A stretch of 64,000 nucleotides of DNA from the NCBI GenBank assembly GCA_036023115.1, contig JAYKKT010000059.1, forward strand, positions 4,006,001 through 4,070,000, in the 5' to 3' direction. The stretch is from Brasenia schreberi (lineage: Eukaryota; Streptophyta; Magnoliopsida; Nymphaeales; Cabombaceae). This document shows positions 22,848-35,947 of the stretch, in pieces (the first letter of the stretch is position 1; each line of letters begins with the position of its first letter). A program made the translations under genes and the position numbers. The notes under the pieces are model-generated. The model ran no database searches. It saw only the letters and a list, made by a program, of their open reading frames with translations, and was not told where the DNA came from.

Positions 22848-25007
22848 TGCTGTGGGATTAGGCCTTCTCTATGGTTACTTGGGAATGTCAATGACTTCAG
22901 CAATGGTCGGCATAGTAGGAGTCATGGTGTTTGTGGTGATGGGAACTAAGAGGAATAACCTGTTTCAGTCGAACTTGATGAAGATGAGGGATTCAAGGAT
23001 TAAATCAATGAATGAGATGTTGAACTACATGAGGGCGATAAAGTTTCAAGCATGGGAAGAACATTTCAAGAAGAGGGTCCAGTCGTTTAGGGACTTGAGT
23101 ATGAGTGGCTAAGCAAATTCAATTACTCTGTTTCGGAGAACATGGTGGTGCTATGGAGCACACCTGTTTTAGTGGCAACATTGGTATTTGGAACTTGTAT
23201 ACTTCTTGGTGAAGAGTTGACTGCCGGGAAAATTTTCACTGCTACTGCGTTGTTCAAGATTCTACAAGAACCAATCAGGAACTTTTCACAGGCTTTGATC
23301 TTTCTGTCACAAGCTTTAATTTCATTAGATCGTATTCGTAGGTTTATGACAAGTAAAGAGTTGGATAAAAAGGCAGTTGAGAGCTTCGCAATCGCTGGGC
23401 AGGGAGATAATGCAATTGAGATTGAAGATGGTACGTTCAGTTGGGATGATGAAGGAAGCACCGGAGTACTTAGGAACATCAACATGGAGGTCAAGAGAGG
23501 ATGGCTTGCTGCTGTTGTTGGTACGGTTGCTTCGGGAAAGACATCGCTTGCTTCTTGTATACTTGGTGATAAATCAGACATGTTAGTTTCACAGACCAAC
23601 ACGGGTGTGGGTGCAGACACGAGTGCAGGTGCAAGAGACACACGCATATACAATAGTGTCTCACATAACCATTGACAACTGACAAATAAATCAGAAAATG
23701 TTACTGCTTATTACTGTTTTCACAAGTTAACTGCCTAGTAAAGTAATAATTGGCCAATGTTTATGTAGTTACATAGCTCTGAAAGAAATTTAAAACAGAT
23801 AGTGATGAGTCTGACAGAGGAGGAGAAGCATGGTTACCGAGTGTTGGAGTGTCCGATGTACGGGACCTCGGTAGAAGTATCTATCTGACATAGGGTAGTA
23901 TGCCTTTTCTTGCAATCCGTAAAAGGATTATAGACTTGGTTTCTGCTGTGCAGGTGAGAGTAAGGGGTTCTACTGCATATGTAGCTCATACAGCATGGAT
24001 ACAGAGTGGGACTGTTCAAGACAATATCCTCTTTAGATTACCAATGGATGTTGATAAATACAAAGAGGTGTTAAGGGTATGTTGCTTAGAGAAAGATTTA
24101 GAGATGATGGAATTTGGAGATCAAACTGAAATTGGCGAACTAGGGATCAACCTCAGTGGAGGCCAGAAGCAGAGGATCCAGCTAGCTCGAGCTGTTTACC
24201 AAGATCCAGATATTTATCTTCTAGATGACATCTTCAGTGCAGTTGATGCTCACACTGGTTCAGATATATTCAAGGTCAGATGACACTAATTATTTATAGC
24301 TAATCTTTGGAAAGTTACACTTACTTTTCGCAGTGGAGATTTACTACAAGAACTAGAATTTAGTATGAACTTAGCATGGACTGGATATGTAAGCTATAAA
24401 ACTAATATTTGAATGGAGGCAAGAGTAAGCTTGTAAAATTTATGTAGGATATTGTTTATGAATTGAAAAAAAGTGATTCCTGTCTTGGTAGTTAAATAAT
24501 TGAAGGCCTTCAAGATTATGATTATCTTAACACCTTTCTTCTGATTCCAGGAATGTGTTTGAGGCACTTTGGGGGACAAAACAGTGTTGCTTGTAACTCA
24601 CCAGATTGACTTTCTGCACAATGCTGATATCATCTTGGTATGAATGATTTAAAAAACATAGCATTAAAGAAGGAAAAATGCTGGTTTTCTGTGGAATTCC
24701 AGGATAGCTGTTGGATTTAAGGTTCATTGTATATGATAATATGTTCTTATATGGTAATGTGCTAAAGAGAGTCTCCTTATCATTAGAATTGATGAGTTTA
24801 CAAGAAAAAGTATTCCATTGTTATGCATCATCTGCATAGAATGTGGCCACCATTTCAGTCCTCGTGAACTAGATACTTGAATACATCTTTTAGACATAAA
24901 ATTTGGTTTGCAGATGTTACTGGGTGTAACATATACTAGCTGGTATGTGGTAAGCTTCAGTGAGATCATTCAAGTTTGCAATATATACACCTTAACTAGG
25001 AGTGGCA

Positions 25008-25200
25008 ATGTCAGACCCGACATGTAAAAACCTAGCCCAAGTCAGGATTTAAGCAGCCTGTGTCAGGTTGATGTCACTCCAAAGCAACCTGACAGACATT
25101 GGGTTGGGGCCAGGTCAGCCCGGTCCCAACCTGAAACTGATCTGAACATATACAAAAATATAGATACACGCACATATATAGGTTCTGGCGAGAGGCCTGA
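25008..25200. repeat. GGGTTGGG/GTCAGG-rich repeat in ABCC intron
   Basis: It begins AGGAGTGGCAATGTCAGACCC, a start resembling the element at 34677 and the stretches at 61088 and 62195, and continues with CAGGTTG/ACCTGAC words. No matching right end was found. Confidence 0.4.
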
Positions 25201-27189
25201 GTTAAGGTTCCAAGGACTACTTTCCTTCTGAGAAGTGCTTGTTAATTAATCCTACTGTTTTTGTGCATGTCATCCAATTTTTTATTTACTGTTCAAAAAA
25301 TATGGAGGAAAGGTGTTTTGCTATTTATGGAAATTTTGCAGAGAAATAATTGAATTGTAAGCTTCCAAGATTCATCTCTTCATTGAAAAAAAAAAGAGAT
25401 TCAACTTCTTGTGTTTGTCAACAGGTTATGCACGAAGGGAGGATCGTTCAATCAGGAAAGTACCATGACCTGCTGGAATTAGTAACCGACTTTGAAGCAC
25501 TGGTTTCTGCTCATGAAACTGCCATGGAACTAGTAGAAAAAAGTGCCACCATTGTCAGCGATAACCATAGTCCAAAACCATCAGATGATACTTCAACAAA
25601 TGGTGAAGTATCTGTAAAGGAAAGTCACTCCATGGAAGATTCTTTCAATGAAAGCAGCAGAGATTCTAAATTGATAGGTACTGAGCAGAGAGAGATTGGG
25701 CATGTTAGCTGGCACGTATACAAGGAATATTTAACAGGTGGATATGGATGGTATGGGATAACTATACTACTCATGTTTAAGTGTTGTGGCAGGGATCGTT
25801 AGTAGCTTGTGACTCCTGGCTTGCATATGAAACTTCAGATACCAGCTTGGGATCATTCAATGCAAATAGGTTTATTTCAGTCTACGGGATTATTGGGGAT
25901 GCTTCGTGCATCTTTGTGGTACTTAGGATATTCTCCATGACGATTCTAGGTCTCAAAACTGCTCAGGCCTTGTTCACCCAGATCCTTGACAGCATACTGG
26001 ATGCTCCAATGTCTTTATTTGACACAACACAATCCAGAAGGGTCCTTAGTAGGGTATTTTCCTTTACCTTCTTTTTGGGTATAATGTCATTTCCTGTATA
26101 GTGCAAAAGTAAAAATTTCTTATCTTGTAACTATGATTTTGTTATTTTATGATAGGTTGTGCAATACTCATCGTTCTCAATGCTTCACTTGTTCACAGAA
26201 CTGACAGTTGCTTATTATCTAAGATGTAAAGGAACTCACATGTGCCATGGTAGATTTATTTGTTCAAGTGAACTTGATAGTTATCGTTAATGAGTTTTAT
26301 GACATGAAACAGAGGGGGGGTCCACAGGTATTCATGATATCTTGAATTTTTTCATGGATTTACAAAATAGATAACAAATGGTAAACTAATATTCTTGTAA
26401 TTGTTAATGCTGAAAATTTGAGAAGGGTAGGTGACCAACACTCAGGAGCCTTAAGAGAGGAGACGCATGGCAAAAACCTTGAGGGATCCCAATGGAGCCA
26501 GCAGTAATATACACGATGGATTAAGAATCTCAGTGTGAAATACTAGTGTAGCGTTGTAGGCAATCAGGCAATACTAGGCTTTTGTTTTTTTCATTGCATG
26601 CTTCATGATGCTTATTAAGGTAAAGTTAAGCAAATTGATTTTTCTACTTTGTGTCAGGCTTGAGATATCAGAAACAAATATTGATTTCCTTTTCACTTCA
26701 TTCCAATCGAATGCAGCTAGTGTTTATGGAATGGCCTTATTGTTCTCGAAATACTCATCTTAAAGTAATATTTAGAAAGAAATTTACTAAACAGAATCAT
26801 TAAGTGAATCCAAGTCTACTGATGGTTGTCCTTTAATTATCATCAAATAAATGATTATGTATCAAGATTCATAAATAGTGTCTATGATTTTGTGAGGAAA
26901 GGTTCTAGAGTCTCCTTTCTTTTGCATTTTTGTTTTCTTCAACAAGGATTCTGGATTTTCAATTTTTATGTTTCTGTTGCAGGCATCTACAGATCAGACA
27001 ACTATTGATGTTTTCCTCACCTTCTTTGTGGGCTTCTTCACAACCTTGAGTGCCATCATCGTCACCTGTCTAGTTGCTTGGCCCACGGCTCTACTTGTGG
27101 TACCACTCGCTTGGGTGAATTCCTGGTATAGGGTAAGGACATCTATTGTTTCTATCTTCTCTTTACATTGATTTGCAATAACTCTTACT

Positions 27190-27545
27190 AGTTCACTATC
27201 TAATGAAGAACATTAGGTAGAAGTGTGGCCGCACAAGAAAAGGTTGGATCCTTAATGAGGTTGTGAGAGAAAAAGTTAGTGTGGCACCAACAAAGATAAA
27301 CAAGAGAGAGAGATGCTTAAAGTGGTGTGTACATTTAGATAGGCGGCTAAATAGAGATCAGAAATTCAACAGTAAACCCTTTAAAGGAGAGATGAGAAAC
27401 TCTGAAATGTTAAATGTTGGGAGGAAAGAATGAAACTATGATCGTTCTTCTTGGAGTTAAATGATAAATAGCACATGCTTAAGCTCTATCACAACTAAGA
27501 ACCTCTGTAGCCGACTCCACTTAGTGTAGGAAAAGGCTTATCATC
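27190..27545 (+). mobile_element. Old RTE LINE 3' fragment in ABCC pseudogene
   Basis: Degraded match to the same 3' region as 14715-15690 (GTGGCCGCACAAGAAAAGG, GATCCTTAATGAGGTTGTGAGA, then the tail CTGTAGCCGACTCCACTTAG...GGAAAAGGCTTA). It is much more diverged than the other copies. Confidence 0.75.
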
Positions 27546-28766
27546 CGTTTGGTTTTGGAGAAAGTCTATGAGTTCAGAAAATGTAGTAGAGAAATTGGCA
27601 GAATAAACTATATTTTACTAAGAAATAGTATTTGCAGTGTGTGACGAAACTTTACCTAAACCATGAACACATTGAAATCAAGTACATCTCTCCATATTTC
27701 ATGACAATATTATCTATGTTATATGTACACTTTCACCTTAAAACATATTTAGAACACAGACTAGGTATGGCAAACGCGAGCCTTTATTCTTCTCCTCCTA
27801 AGCTTTTATCCTAGTCTTCCTAGACATCGTTCACTTGCAATAGGCTGTTGTATGACAATTTCCATACACATAAATCTTAGCTATAGCCTAGAAACGTTTC
27901 GCTTCCTAGACACCCTTCGCTTGCACTGAAATCTTGAATTGTTGATCTGATAAATCAACCTTCTTAAAAGTTTATGAACATTTCTCAATAGAAGGGATCA
28001 TAGAAAAATATGATTGAAAAGAACATGCCATCACAGAAACTGATTTGCAGAAAAGAAAAGAGTAATAAAGGAAAAGAGAACAAAAATAAGGTTTACATGG
28101 TTTGGACCTACTCCACGGGCAAGACCACAAAGAAGACTTTCACTGTGATAAAGAGCGGCCACAATACAGTGATTTCTCACACATAACCTCTTCTAACCCT
28201 AACTCCTGTTCATAGCTCTCTCCCATCGGCCAGAGATGTGTATCATCACAAATTCAAGATTCATTAATAATTCATTTCTCTTGAAAGTTGATAAATCACT
28301 TGCTCAATAAACAGTAATCACTTATTCAAAACCCATCCCATATTGGTGTCCCAGTCCAAACTTTAGTAGAATCGGTTCAGTAATTGATGCTGTAATGGCT
28401 ATGATTGCTTGGAAGATATCATTGTTAAGCAGTCTTGCTCCATGCAGAGATATTATCTTTCAGCATAACGCGAATTAACCCGTCTTGACTCCATCACCAA
28501 AGCACCTGTTATTCATCACTTCTCGGAGAGCATTGCTGGAACCATGACAATCAGATGCTTTAACAAAGTGAGGAGCTTTTCCCAAGAGAATATCAACAGA
28601 GTCAATTCAAACTTGCGTATGGACTTCCACAACTACTCATCAAATGAATGGTTGGGGTATCACCTGGAAATGATTGGTAGCACCATTCTTTGTGCATCTT
28701 CCCTTTTCATGGTGTTGCTTCTAAGCAATATAATCAAACCAGGTGATCCTTTGATAGCACCATTCC

Positions 28767-30252
28767 ATATATTATGTCTTTGTTCTACTAAATCGAAGGC
28801 CTTTGCTTTCTAATGTTTCTCTCTATAGTTCTAATTTTCTATTAACTTTTTTCTTAGACTCCTCCACTAACACAATGTCATAAGCAAATAACATACACCA
28901 AAGTACTTTATCTTAAATATGTTTTGTTAACTCATCAATCACCATTATAAATAAGTATGGACTTAAAGTTGATCCTTGATGTAACTCAATATTAACTTCA
29001 AAGAAATCTGTCGTTCCTTCACGAGTCCTCACACATGTTTTTGCACCATCATACATATCTCTTATAAGGTTAATATATGTCAATAGGATACCTCTTTTTT
29101 CCAAAGTTCTCCAAAGAACCTCCCACGGTACCCTATCATAAGTTTTTTCTAGATCAATAAATATCATGTGAAGGTCTTTCTTTTTTGCTCTAAAATGTTC
29201 TATAAGACGTCTTAAAAGGTGAATCGCTTCAATAGTAGATCTGCCTGGCATGAATCCAAATTGGTTCTCTATTGTACTTGATACTTGTCTTAACCTACGT
29301 TTGATAATTTTTTCCCACAATTTCATAGTATGGCTCATTAACTTGATACCTCGATAATTCGCAGAATTCTGAATGTCTTCCTTGTTCTTATATATGGGTA
29401 TAAGTGTACTCGTTCTCCATCCCTCAGGCATCTTTTGGTTTCTCCATATTTCATTAAATAGTCTTATGAGCCAAGTGATTCCTGTTTTACCTAGTATTTT
29501 CCAAAGTTCTATAGGAATATTGTCTTGTCCTACCCATTTACCATCCTTCATACGTTTAAGAGCCTCATTGACTTCATTCTTTTCAATATGTTGGTAGAAA
29601 TTGTAGTTTATATACTTTTTTGATTTGGTTAACTCTCCTAAGCTAATACTAATATCTTTATTTTCATTAAAAAGCTTATAAAAATAGTTTTCTATCTATT
29701 TCTTATATCATCATTTACCACTAGAATTTTTTTATCCTCATCTTTGTGCATCTAACATAAGATCTTTAGTTTTCTTATCTGTAGCCCTAATTATCCTAAA
29801 AATATCTCTTTCACCCTCTTTTGAGTTGAGTTTTTTATATAAATCCTCCCAAATTTTAGCTTTTGCTTCATTGACGGCCTTTTTCACTTCCTTCTTTGCT
29901 TTCTTATAAGCCTCTAAAGTTTCATTAGTTTTCTTAGCATAATGTAATTTGTAACATGCCCTCTTTGCCTTGATTTTATTTTGCACTACTTCACTCCACC
30001 ACCAAGTTTCTTTTTGTGCTGGTACACCTCCCTTAGATAGACCTAACAATCTTTCGCCACTTTCCTAATATGTATAGCCATATTGTTTCACATGTCACAA
30101 GGTATACAACATAATTCCAAACATCTCCTTGAAGGACTTTCTGTTTAAATATATCTTCTTTCTCGCTTTTGAGGTTCCACCATTTAGTCCGAATAGCGAT
30201 GCACTCTTTTCTTCTTTGTCCATTTTTTTATTTGTAAATCCATAACTAAAAG
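28767..30252 (-). mobile_element. RTE-clade LINE, internal reverse-transcriptase segment
   Basis: Minus strand 29551-28913 is a 212-codon open frame covering RT motifs: [69 protein letters not shown] and [12 protein letters not shown]. It is preceded (30049-29738) by the connector region. A stop then splits the frame, and the catalytic FADD box reads FAYD, losing one metal-binding Asp. The copy lacks the endonuclease and the 3' tail, so both ends are missing. It sits between TMD2 exons of the ABCC pseudogene, in antisense. Confidence 0.9.
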
Positions 30253-31835
30253 TCTGCTGACATCAGTGAAGCACAAATATACTTAGTTGTACAATGTGAA
30301 TATCCATAAGTACATATTGAAATATAAATGAGATTCATATCACAATGTGACAAACATCAAGTCGTGCCAATTCAGAAATGCCCCCTCTGATCTCATATCC
30401 TGACTATACTTTCTGTGAAATTTTCTTGGAGGCAAGCGATGGCTGCATAATCAGCTATTTATTCTTATTGTGTTCATGACTACCTTCTGGTTTTCTGTGG
30501 TGGCCTGGTGTATAATGACTAGAAAAAACTAGAAACTTCCTCCATCAGAGGTTATCTATGCAAACATTCAAGAATCACTTATGAACGTATTATATTCGGC
30601 GTGTTTTCATCCCTTCATGTTTATCAGAAGTCGCTGCAAGTGATGATATGGCATCTGCGGATGTGGAATTTCTGAATCTCACCCGTTTTCTGATGCAGAA
30701 TTTGTGGGCCTGTCTCTGTCATATGGTTTATCTCTAAATTCGGGACTATTTTACACGGTTCTTGTGAGTTGCTTTGTGGAGAACAGAATGGTATCAATAG
30801 AGCGGATAAAGCAATTCACGAACATTGCATCTGAAGCACCATGGACCATCAAAGATTGTCTAAAATCTCTACATTGGCCGAGTCGTGGCAGTATTGATCT
30901 CGACAACTTGAAGGTAGATAATCATCCTTTGGGATTAGTAAGACCTTGAGGAAATTAGTATAATGTTTTGGCATGATATGAACAGCAAAATTGTGCTCTT
31001 TTTCCTGCTAAAACAAGCAACGAAGTAAAAATTAGCTTTTACATGATGCTGCAGGTTCGATATCGTCCAAACACTCCTCTAGTCCTTAAAGGCGTAAGCT
31101 TTAGCATTGCGGTGGCGAAAAGATAGGCATTGTTGGCCGAACCGGAAGTGGAAAAACAACACTCGTCCAAGCTTTGTTTAGGATTGTAGAACCTTATGGG
31201 AAAATAATTGTTGATGGTGTTGATATATGCAAACTAGGTCTGCATGATCTTCGATCTCGCTTCAGAATAATACCTCAAGAACCTGTTCTATTCGAGGGAA
31301 CAGTCAGAAGTAACATTGATCCAATTGGCCAATATTCAGACGAAGAAATTTGGAAGGTAGTTGTCATATTGCATGCTGTTGACGTTCTCTCATCTTCTAG
31401 CTAAATGGGATTATGTTTCTGAAAGAATGAAATGTGTTCTCAGTAAAAGTATTCTCTTGCATGTATTACAGAGCCTTGAAAGCTGCCAACTCAAAGAAGC
31501 TGTGGCGTCAAAACCTGATAAACTCGATTCACTTGGTAACTTGTTTCCTCTGAGCTGAAATGCACAACATAGGCTGTCTTTTTTTTCCTTCTCCTTTGCA
31601 TAGAATCATTGACTACCGGAATGCACATGAATCCAAAGATTCCGATTACATAAATCTGGTCAAAATCGATTAAACTGATCCAAATTAATTTTCGAGGAAT
31701 GCTTTTTAAAGAGCGTGAGTGTAATAATATTATCTTTTATTTATTTTGAAAACTCTAAAATCTTTCTGAATTACACCGATGCTACCGAAAAAAAGAATAT
31801 GAGTGTGTGGTAGAGGTGAGCAGGATCTGGTATTT

Positions 31836-31884
<49 letters not shown>

Positions 31885-31925
31885 ACCTGCATGCGTGTGT
31901 GGAGAGAGAGAGAGAGAGAGAGAGA
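31836..31925. repeat. (AT)n(GT)n...(AG)n microsatellite
   Basis: AT, then GT, a short unique spacer, then AG units, in the ABCC pseudogene intron. Confidence 0.9.
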
Positions 31926-32964
31926 ACTGTGGTAATCTAGGAGTAGAACTTGCTATTTATTTGGTGTCATTTTGAAGTGTGAATACTAGAAAGCTTTGTA
32001 TCTAGTGTATAATACGGTGGTCATTTACATGTGAGCAACTTATTTTAAAATTCAGTAACTTTATTTTATATTACTTACTATACACTATAAGTGTCATATA
32101 TTGCCATGTTAAATCTTAAACAACCATTATTTGGAACTCCTCATGTGGTTTCATTCAGTTTTATGACTTTATAATGGTTTTGTTTGGTTCCACGAAATTG
32201 AGAAGTAATTAAATTGGTTTAATTCGAGTCTGAATTCAACAACCACAAAGACCCTAGTGTTATTTCTAAATATTATTTGTTTTGGGTTTCTAATTTTTAC
32301 TGATTACTATTGACAATATACTTCATTCAATTCTATTGGCTTTACTTAGGATAACCTCATCAAGAGGTAAGTACTGAACATGTTCTCAGCCTCTTCTCTT
32401 GATGCATGTTTTCAGTTGTTGACAATGGAGACAATTGGAGTGTGGGGCAAAGGCAGCTTCTTTGCTTGGGCAGGATCATGCTCAAACAAAACCTGATTAT
32501 TTTCCTCGACGAAGCTACGGCTTCTGTCGTCTCGCAAACAGATGGTTTGATACAAAAAATAATTAGGGAAGACTTCTCTTCGTGTACAATCATCAGCATT
32601 GCTCATAGAATCCCCACGGTGATGGTAATGGATTCAGGTAATCTCCCAACCATGTTTTATTGGTATTTTTATTCAAAATAGATCTTTAAGGAAAACTAAA
32701 TCATCCCCTTCTGTACATTAAGTCTGAGTTAAATGCACCTTAAATATCTTTTAATCCTTGCTTGATTACTTGTCATGGTTGTGAGTGAATTTACATAATT
32801 TCTTTGAGCAGGATTGGTTAAGGAATTCGACAAGCCGTCTCGACTGTTGGAAAGACCAACACTTTTAGTGTTCTTTTGGAGTTTGGTTGAGCGAAGCGAA
32901 CTTGCTTCGTTCTGTTTCAAGGGAAGTAGGTATTCACGAAAAGGTTAACTCTTTAGTATTTAGT

Positions 32965-32989
32965 ACAACAACTAAGCCTTTTCCCATAC
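32965..32989 (-). mobile_element. 25-nt RTE tail insertion with 16-bp duplications
   Basis: The insert is the RTE family 3' tail (ACAACAACTAAGCC...CCATAC, minus orientation). Identical 16-mers CTCTTTAGTATTTAGT lie at 32949-32964 and 32990-33005. Confidence 0.85.
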
Positions 32990-33005
32990 CTCTTTAGTAT
33001 TTAGT

Positions 33006-33893
33006 GTTTCAACATAAATGATTTAGCTCTTATACTAAAATACATTATATATTTTAATATTTGTTGTTTACTCATTGTGCCCCCAATAGCACTTTCTTTG
33101 GGAACACAACTTGCTTTATCTTGTTTTAAGGCCAGCAGGTGTTAATGTCAAGGCTAGCACCTTAGTGTTTAACATATTTGATGTATTTTTTATATACGAT
33201 ATACCTTAACATTTTTTGCTTACTCACTATGTAAATATGCACATATGCGATAAGAAAATACATGCATGCCTGTGTGTATGAAAGGTAATGGCCCAGGTTG
33301 GTCCACCACAATAAAGTTACAATTTTTAGACCTCCACCGATAGTGGAAGAGAATATTTCCTTGTTGTTGCTCTCTTTTCGCTGCAATGTTAGGTGGGATG
33401 TGTCAACTGCCCCACCACCACTTCACGCTTCGGGACATGTTAACTTGATGTCATGGTGTCTGAGCATTTGTTCTATTTATTACAGCTTCTCGAGTATTTT
33501 ACCACGTTCTCTTTCTCTTAAGGCTCCTGCCATGTAGCCCTCTCGATTTTCCGCATTAACACATATAATATTTATTATGCATATTTAATATTATTTGAAT
33601 TGTTATTTGATTGAGATTATGCAATCTTCTCATGCACTTGTCCTCAATTACAACCATAATAGTACAATAGAAGTAATTAAACAACTTAGTCTAACAATTT
33701 AAGAAGTATCAAGTATTAGTAAATTGAATTTTTAAAAAGAAAAAATTTAAAACAAGGTTCATAATCTATATATATATTTGGATTGTACTGGTTTTATTAA
33801 GAAGTATCAAGTATTTTATGCAGAACAAGTTATACAATTAAAATATGAATAGTTGCAAATGCAACAAAAAAAAGTTCTTACCTATTGTTTTAT

Positions 33894-33948
<55 letters not shown>

Positions 33949-34676
33949 AAAGGGCATCCTAAATGCATAATATTTTTGGTGAATAATCTTATATAAATAT
34001 TTTAATTAAAAAATAAAATTAAAAGTATCATTATACTTTTGTTCTCTATATTTAATACATCACATGGATTCAATATGAAGTAATTCAAATCTCCAACCTT
34101 GATATGAAAGATTAAACAGTGAAAATATTTATATAAGATTATGTGTCAAATGATATTATACATTTAGAACTCTATTTGTATATATATATATATATTATTT
34201 ATTTATTTATGAACTACACCAAGAGTATCTCATATTTAGAAGCCGAAAGGGCACATTGGTCGTTTGCTCCGTTACGTGGCTCAAGGTGCGTGAGAGCCGA
34301 ACCACTTGAACCCGCCAGTCGGTTCTATGCTTTTAAGAACCCTTTTGTACAATAATTGACTTTCTAGGAAAAGGGCTCAAACAAAGCGAAGCCCCGTGTT
34401 CAGGGAGAAATACTGGAAGCCTCATTAGGGTTCTTGTGGCAACAAGAGCAGATGAAGACGTGTCAGACCAGGACCCGACTCCACAGCTTTTCAAAACCGT
34501 CCTCGTCTGGCAAATGAACTGTACTTTGCTTTGGTTCAATTCGTGTCAACTCTTCCGTGTTTGGGTCGTTATCCAAATGAGCCTAATATACACCGACTTA
34601 GCTGTCAATGAACCAACCAACCAACCTTCCCTCTTGTATCCCTTTGTGAAGAGAGAGAGAGTAGCGACTTAGAGGC
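33006..34676. other. Intergenic, AT-rich, no gene recognised
   Basis: It holds composite microsatellites (33892-33949, 34174-34195) and a GC-richer unidentified stretch at 34230-34560. Open frames are short and unrecognisable. Confidence 0.5.
33892..33949. repeat. (AT)n(AG)n microsatellite
   Basis: Same block order as at 5911 and 34795. The 190 bp that follow resemble 34830-35030 (shared TTCAAAT..CCA..TTGAT, GATTAAA.AG). Confidence 0.9.
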
Positions 34677-34794
34677 AGGGATGGCAATCTCTACTCACCT
34701 CGTGGGGTTCTCAAGAAAAAAAACATCCTGACAATGGGTCAGGAAGAGTAGTGTTTAAGGTAAATCCAACTTTCCTAATTTGTAAAGTATAAAA

Positions 34795-34827
<33 letters not shown>

Positions 34828-35329
34828 AATTGATATATGCGTACATCAATCTATCCTTAAATCTACTAAAAAAATTCTATTATTAATATTATAAATATGA
34901 ATATGATTATACTTTTTCATACTTTGTATTAAATGCACATGATACATTAAATACTTTTACAATTCAAATTTCCAGTATTGATGACCATAGAAATGATTAA
35001 ATAGATTTAAGTATGAATGAATGTGTACATGGACTATGCTCTCTCTCTTTATATATATATATCATGTACCAAGTAATATTTTACTTATGTATAGATATAT
35101 TATATAAATATAAATGTGTATATATAATCACTTGTAATTTAACATTATAGAATACCATACAATATATTTTATGTTTTATCTAAAATATATGATATTAACT
35201 GTTTTTTAATTACTTTTGTAGATTGAGGTTTAGTCCCTAAGACCCACAGGATGGAATAAAAGGTTTCCAGTACGGGGTGGGTGCAATTGGGGTAAAACCC
35301 GCTCCATCCCTTCCTATTGCCATCCCTAA
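34677..35329. mobile_element. Non-autonomous hAT-like element (MITE)
   Basis: The ends are inverted: AGGGATGGCAAT at 34677 and ATTGCCATCCCT ending near 35327. Perfect 8-bp flanks TTAGAGGC (34669-34676 and 35330-35337) fit the 8-bp duplications typical of hAT transposases. No transposase frame is present. Inside, an (AT)n(AG)n run (34795-34826) and a (CT)n(AT)n run (35039-35061) face each other. Confidence 0.75.
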
Positions 35330-35337
35330 TTAGAGGC

Positions 35338-35938
35338 GTTGATTTAGCTGAACATGGACATTCTGTCTTTGGTTCAGCTTGGTTCCTGTAAATTCCTGTA
35401 CAAGTGGAACTGAATGGGTGAACACGATGCAGATTAATGACCATATTTCAGTTCTACAACAAATCGGGTTCATTTACATTCCTAAAATTTACTCTAGATC
35501 TTAAATACCCAATAATTCTGATAAAGTAGAAAATGACAAGAAACAAGCTGATCTGTTTACCTCTTTCTAGCAGATCTGGCCAATTTCAGGCAAACTGGAG
35601 TCACCTGTTTCCAGTTTCTTCAAAACCTAAAAAAGAATTAAAGCGTCTCCTTCTTGGTTCCAAGGACAATTATGGGTTCATCTATGTGGATTTGGGTCCG
35701 GGTCTAGTTTTATTTGAAGATTTCACGAAATAAAAATGGGATTCCAAGATCTAAGTCAGAAAAACACCTTTGAATCGTGGGTTACGGTTTTGGTTTTGAT
35801 TTGATTATCTGATAGGTGGAACTAGATCCGAACCACTGAGTCCCCAGTTTTGGTTCTGGTTGGTTGGTTAGGTTCCATCTCGATTCCACCTGCCGACTTT
35901 CTGGGTCCACTAATGCTTCTTAACCGGAAGATTCAATT
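35338..35938. repeat. AACC/GGTT-rich dispersed repeat
   Basis: It has words such as GGTTCAGCTTGGTTCC, CCCCAGTTTTGGTTCTGG and TTAACCGGAAGATT, like 19038-19165 and 63440-63815. No coding signal is recognised. Confidence 0.45.
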
Positions 35939-35947
35939 TGAGAACCC

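Larger units (their letters stand above)
22848..32948 (+). pseudogene. ABCC (MRP)-type ABC transporter, 5'-truncated and disrupted
   Basis: Exon blocks: 22848-~23582, 23954-24274, 24551-24637, 25425-26053, 26983-27132, 28448-28742, 30699-30913, 31055-31356, 31472-31535, 32416-32637, 32812-32948. They are closest to plant ABCC4/ABCC14 proteins (about 1500 residues), ATP-driven exporters of conjugates. Present are the last helices of TMD1 (from [16 protein letters not shown]), NBD1 (Walker [43 protein letters not shown]), TMD2, and NBD2 ([31 protein letters not shown]). The N-terminal third is absent. Damage: frameshifts near 23100, 25785 and 31112; TGA at 24560-24562; TAA at 28466-28468; a lost segment before 32637; and an aberrant C-terminus. 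Introns hold two RTE LINE fragments. It cannot make a whole transporter. Confidence 0.9.

Noticed and set aside
28544..28813. Possible small membrane protein gene
   Set aside because: It is one TMD2 exon of the ABCC pseudogene read past its splice donor at 28742.
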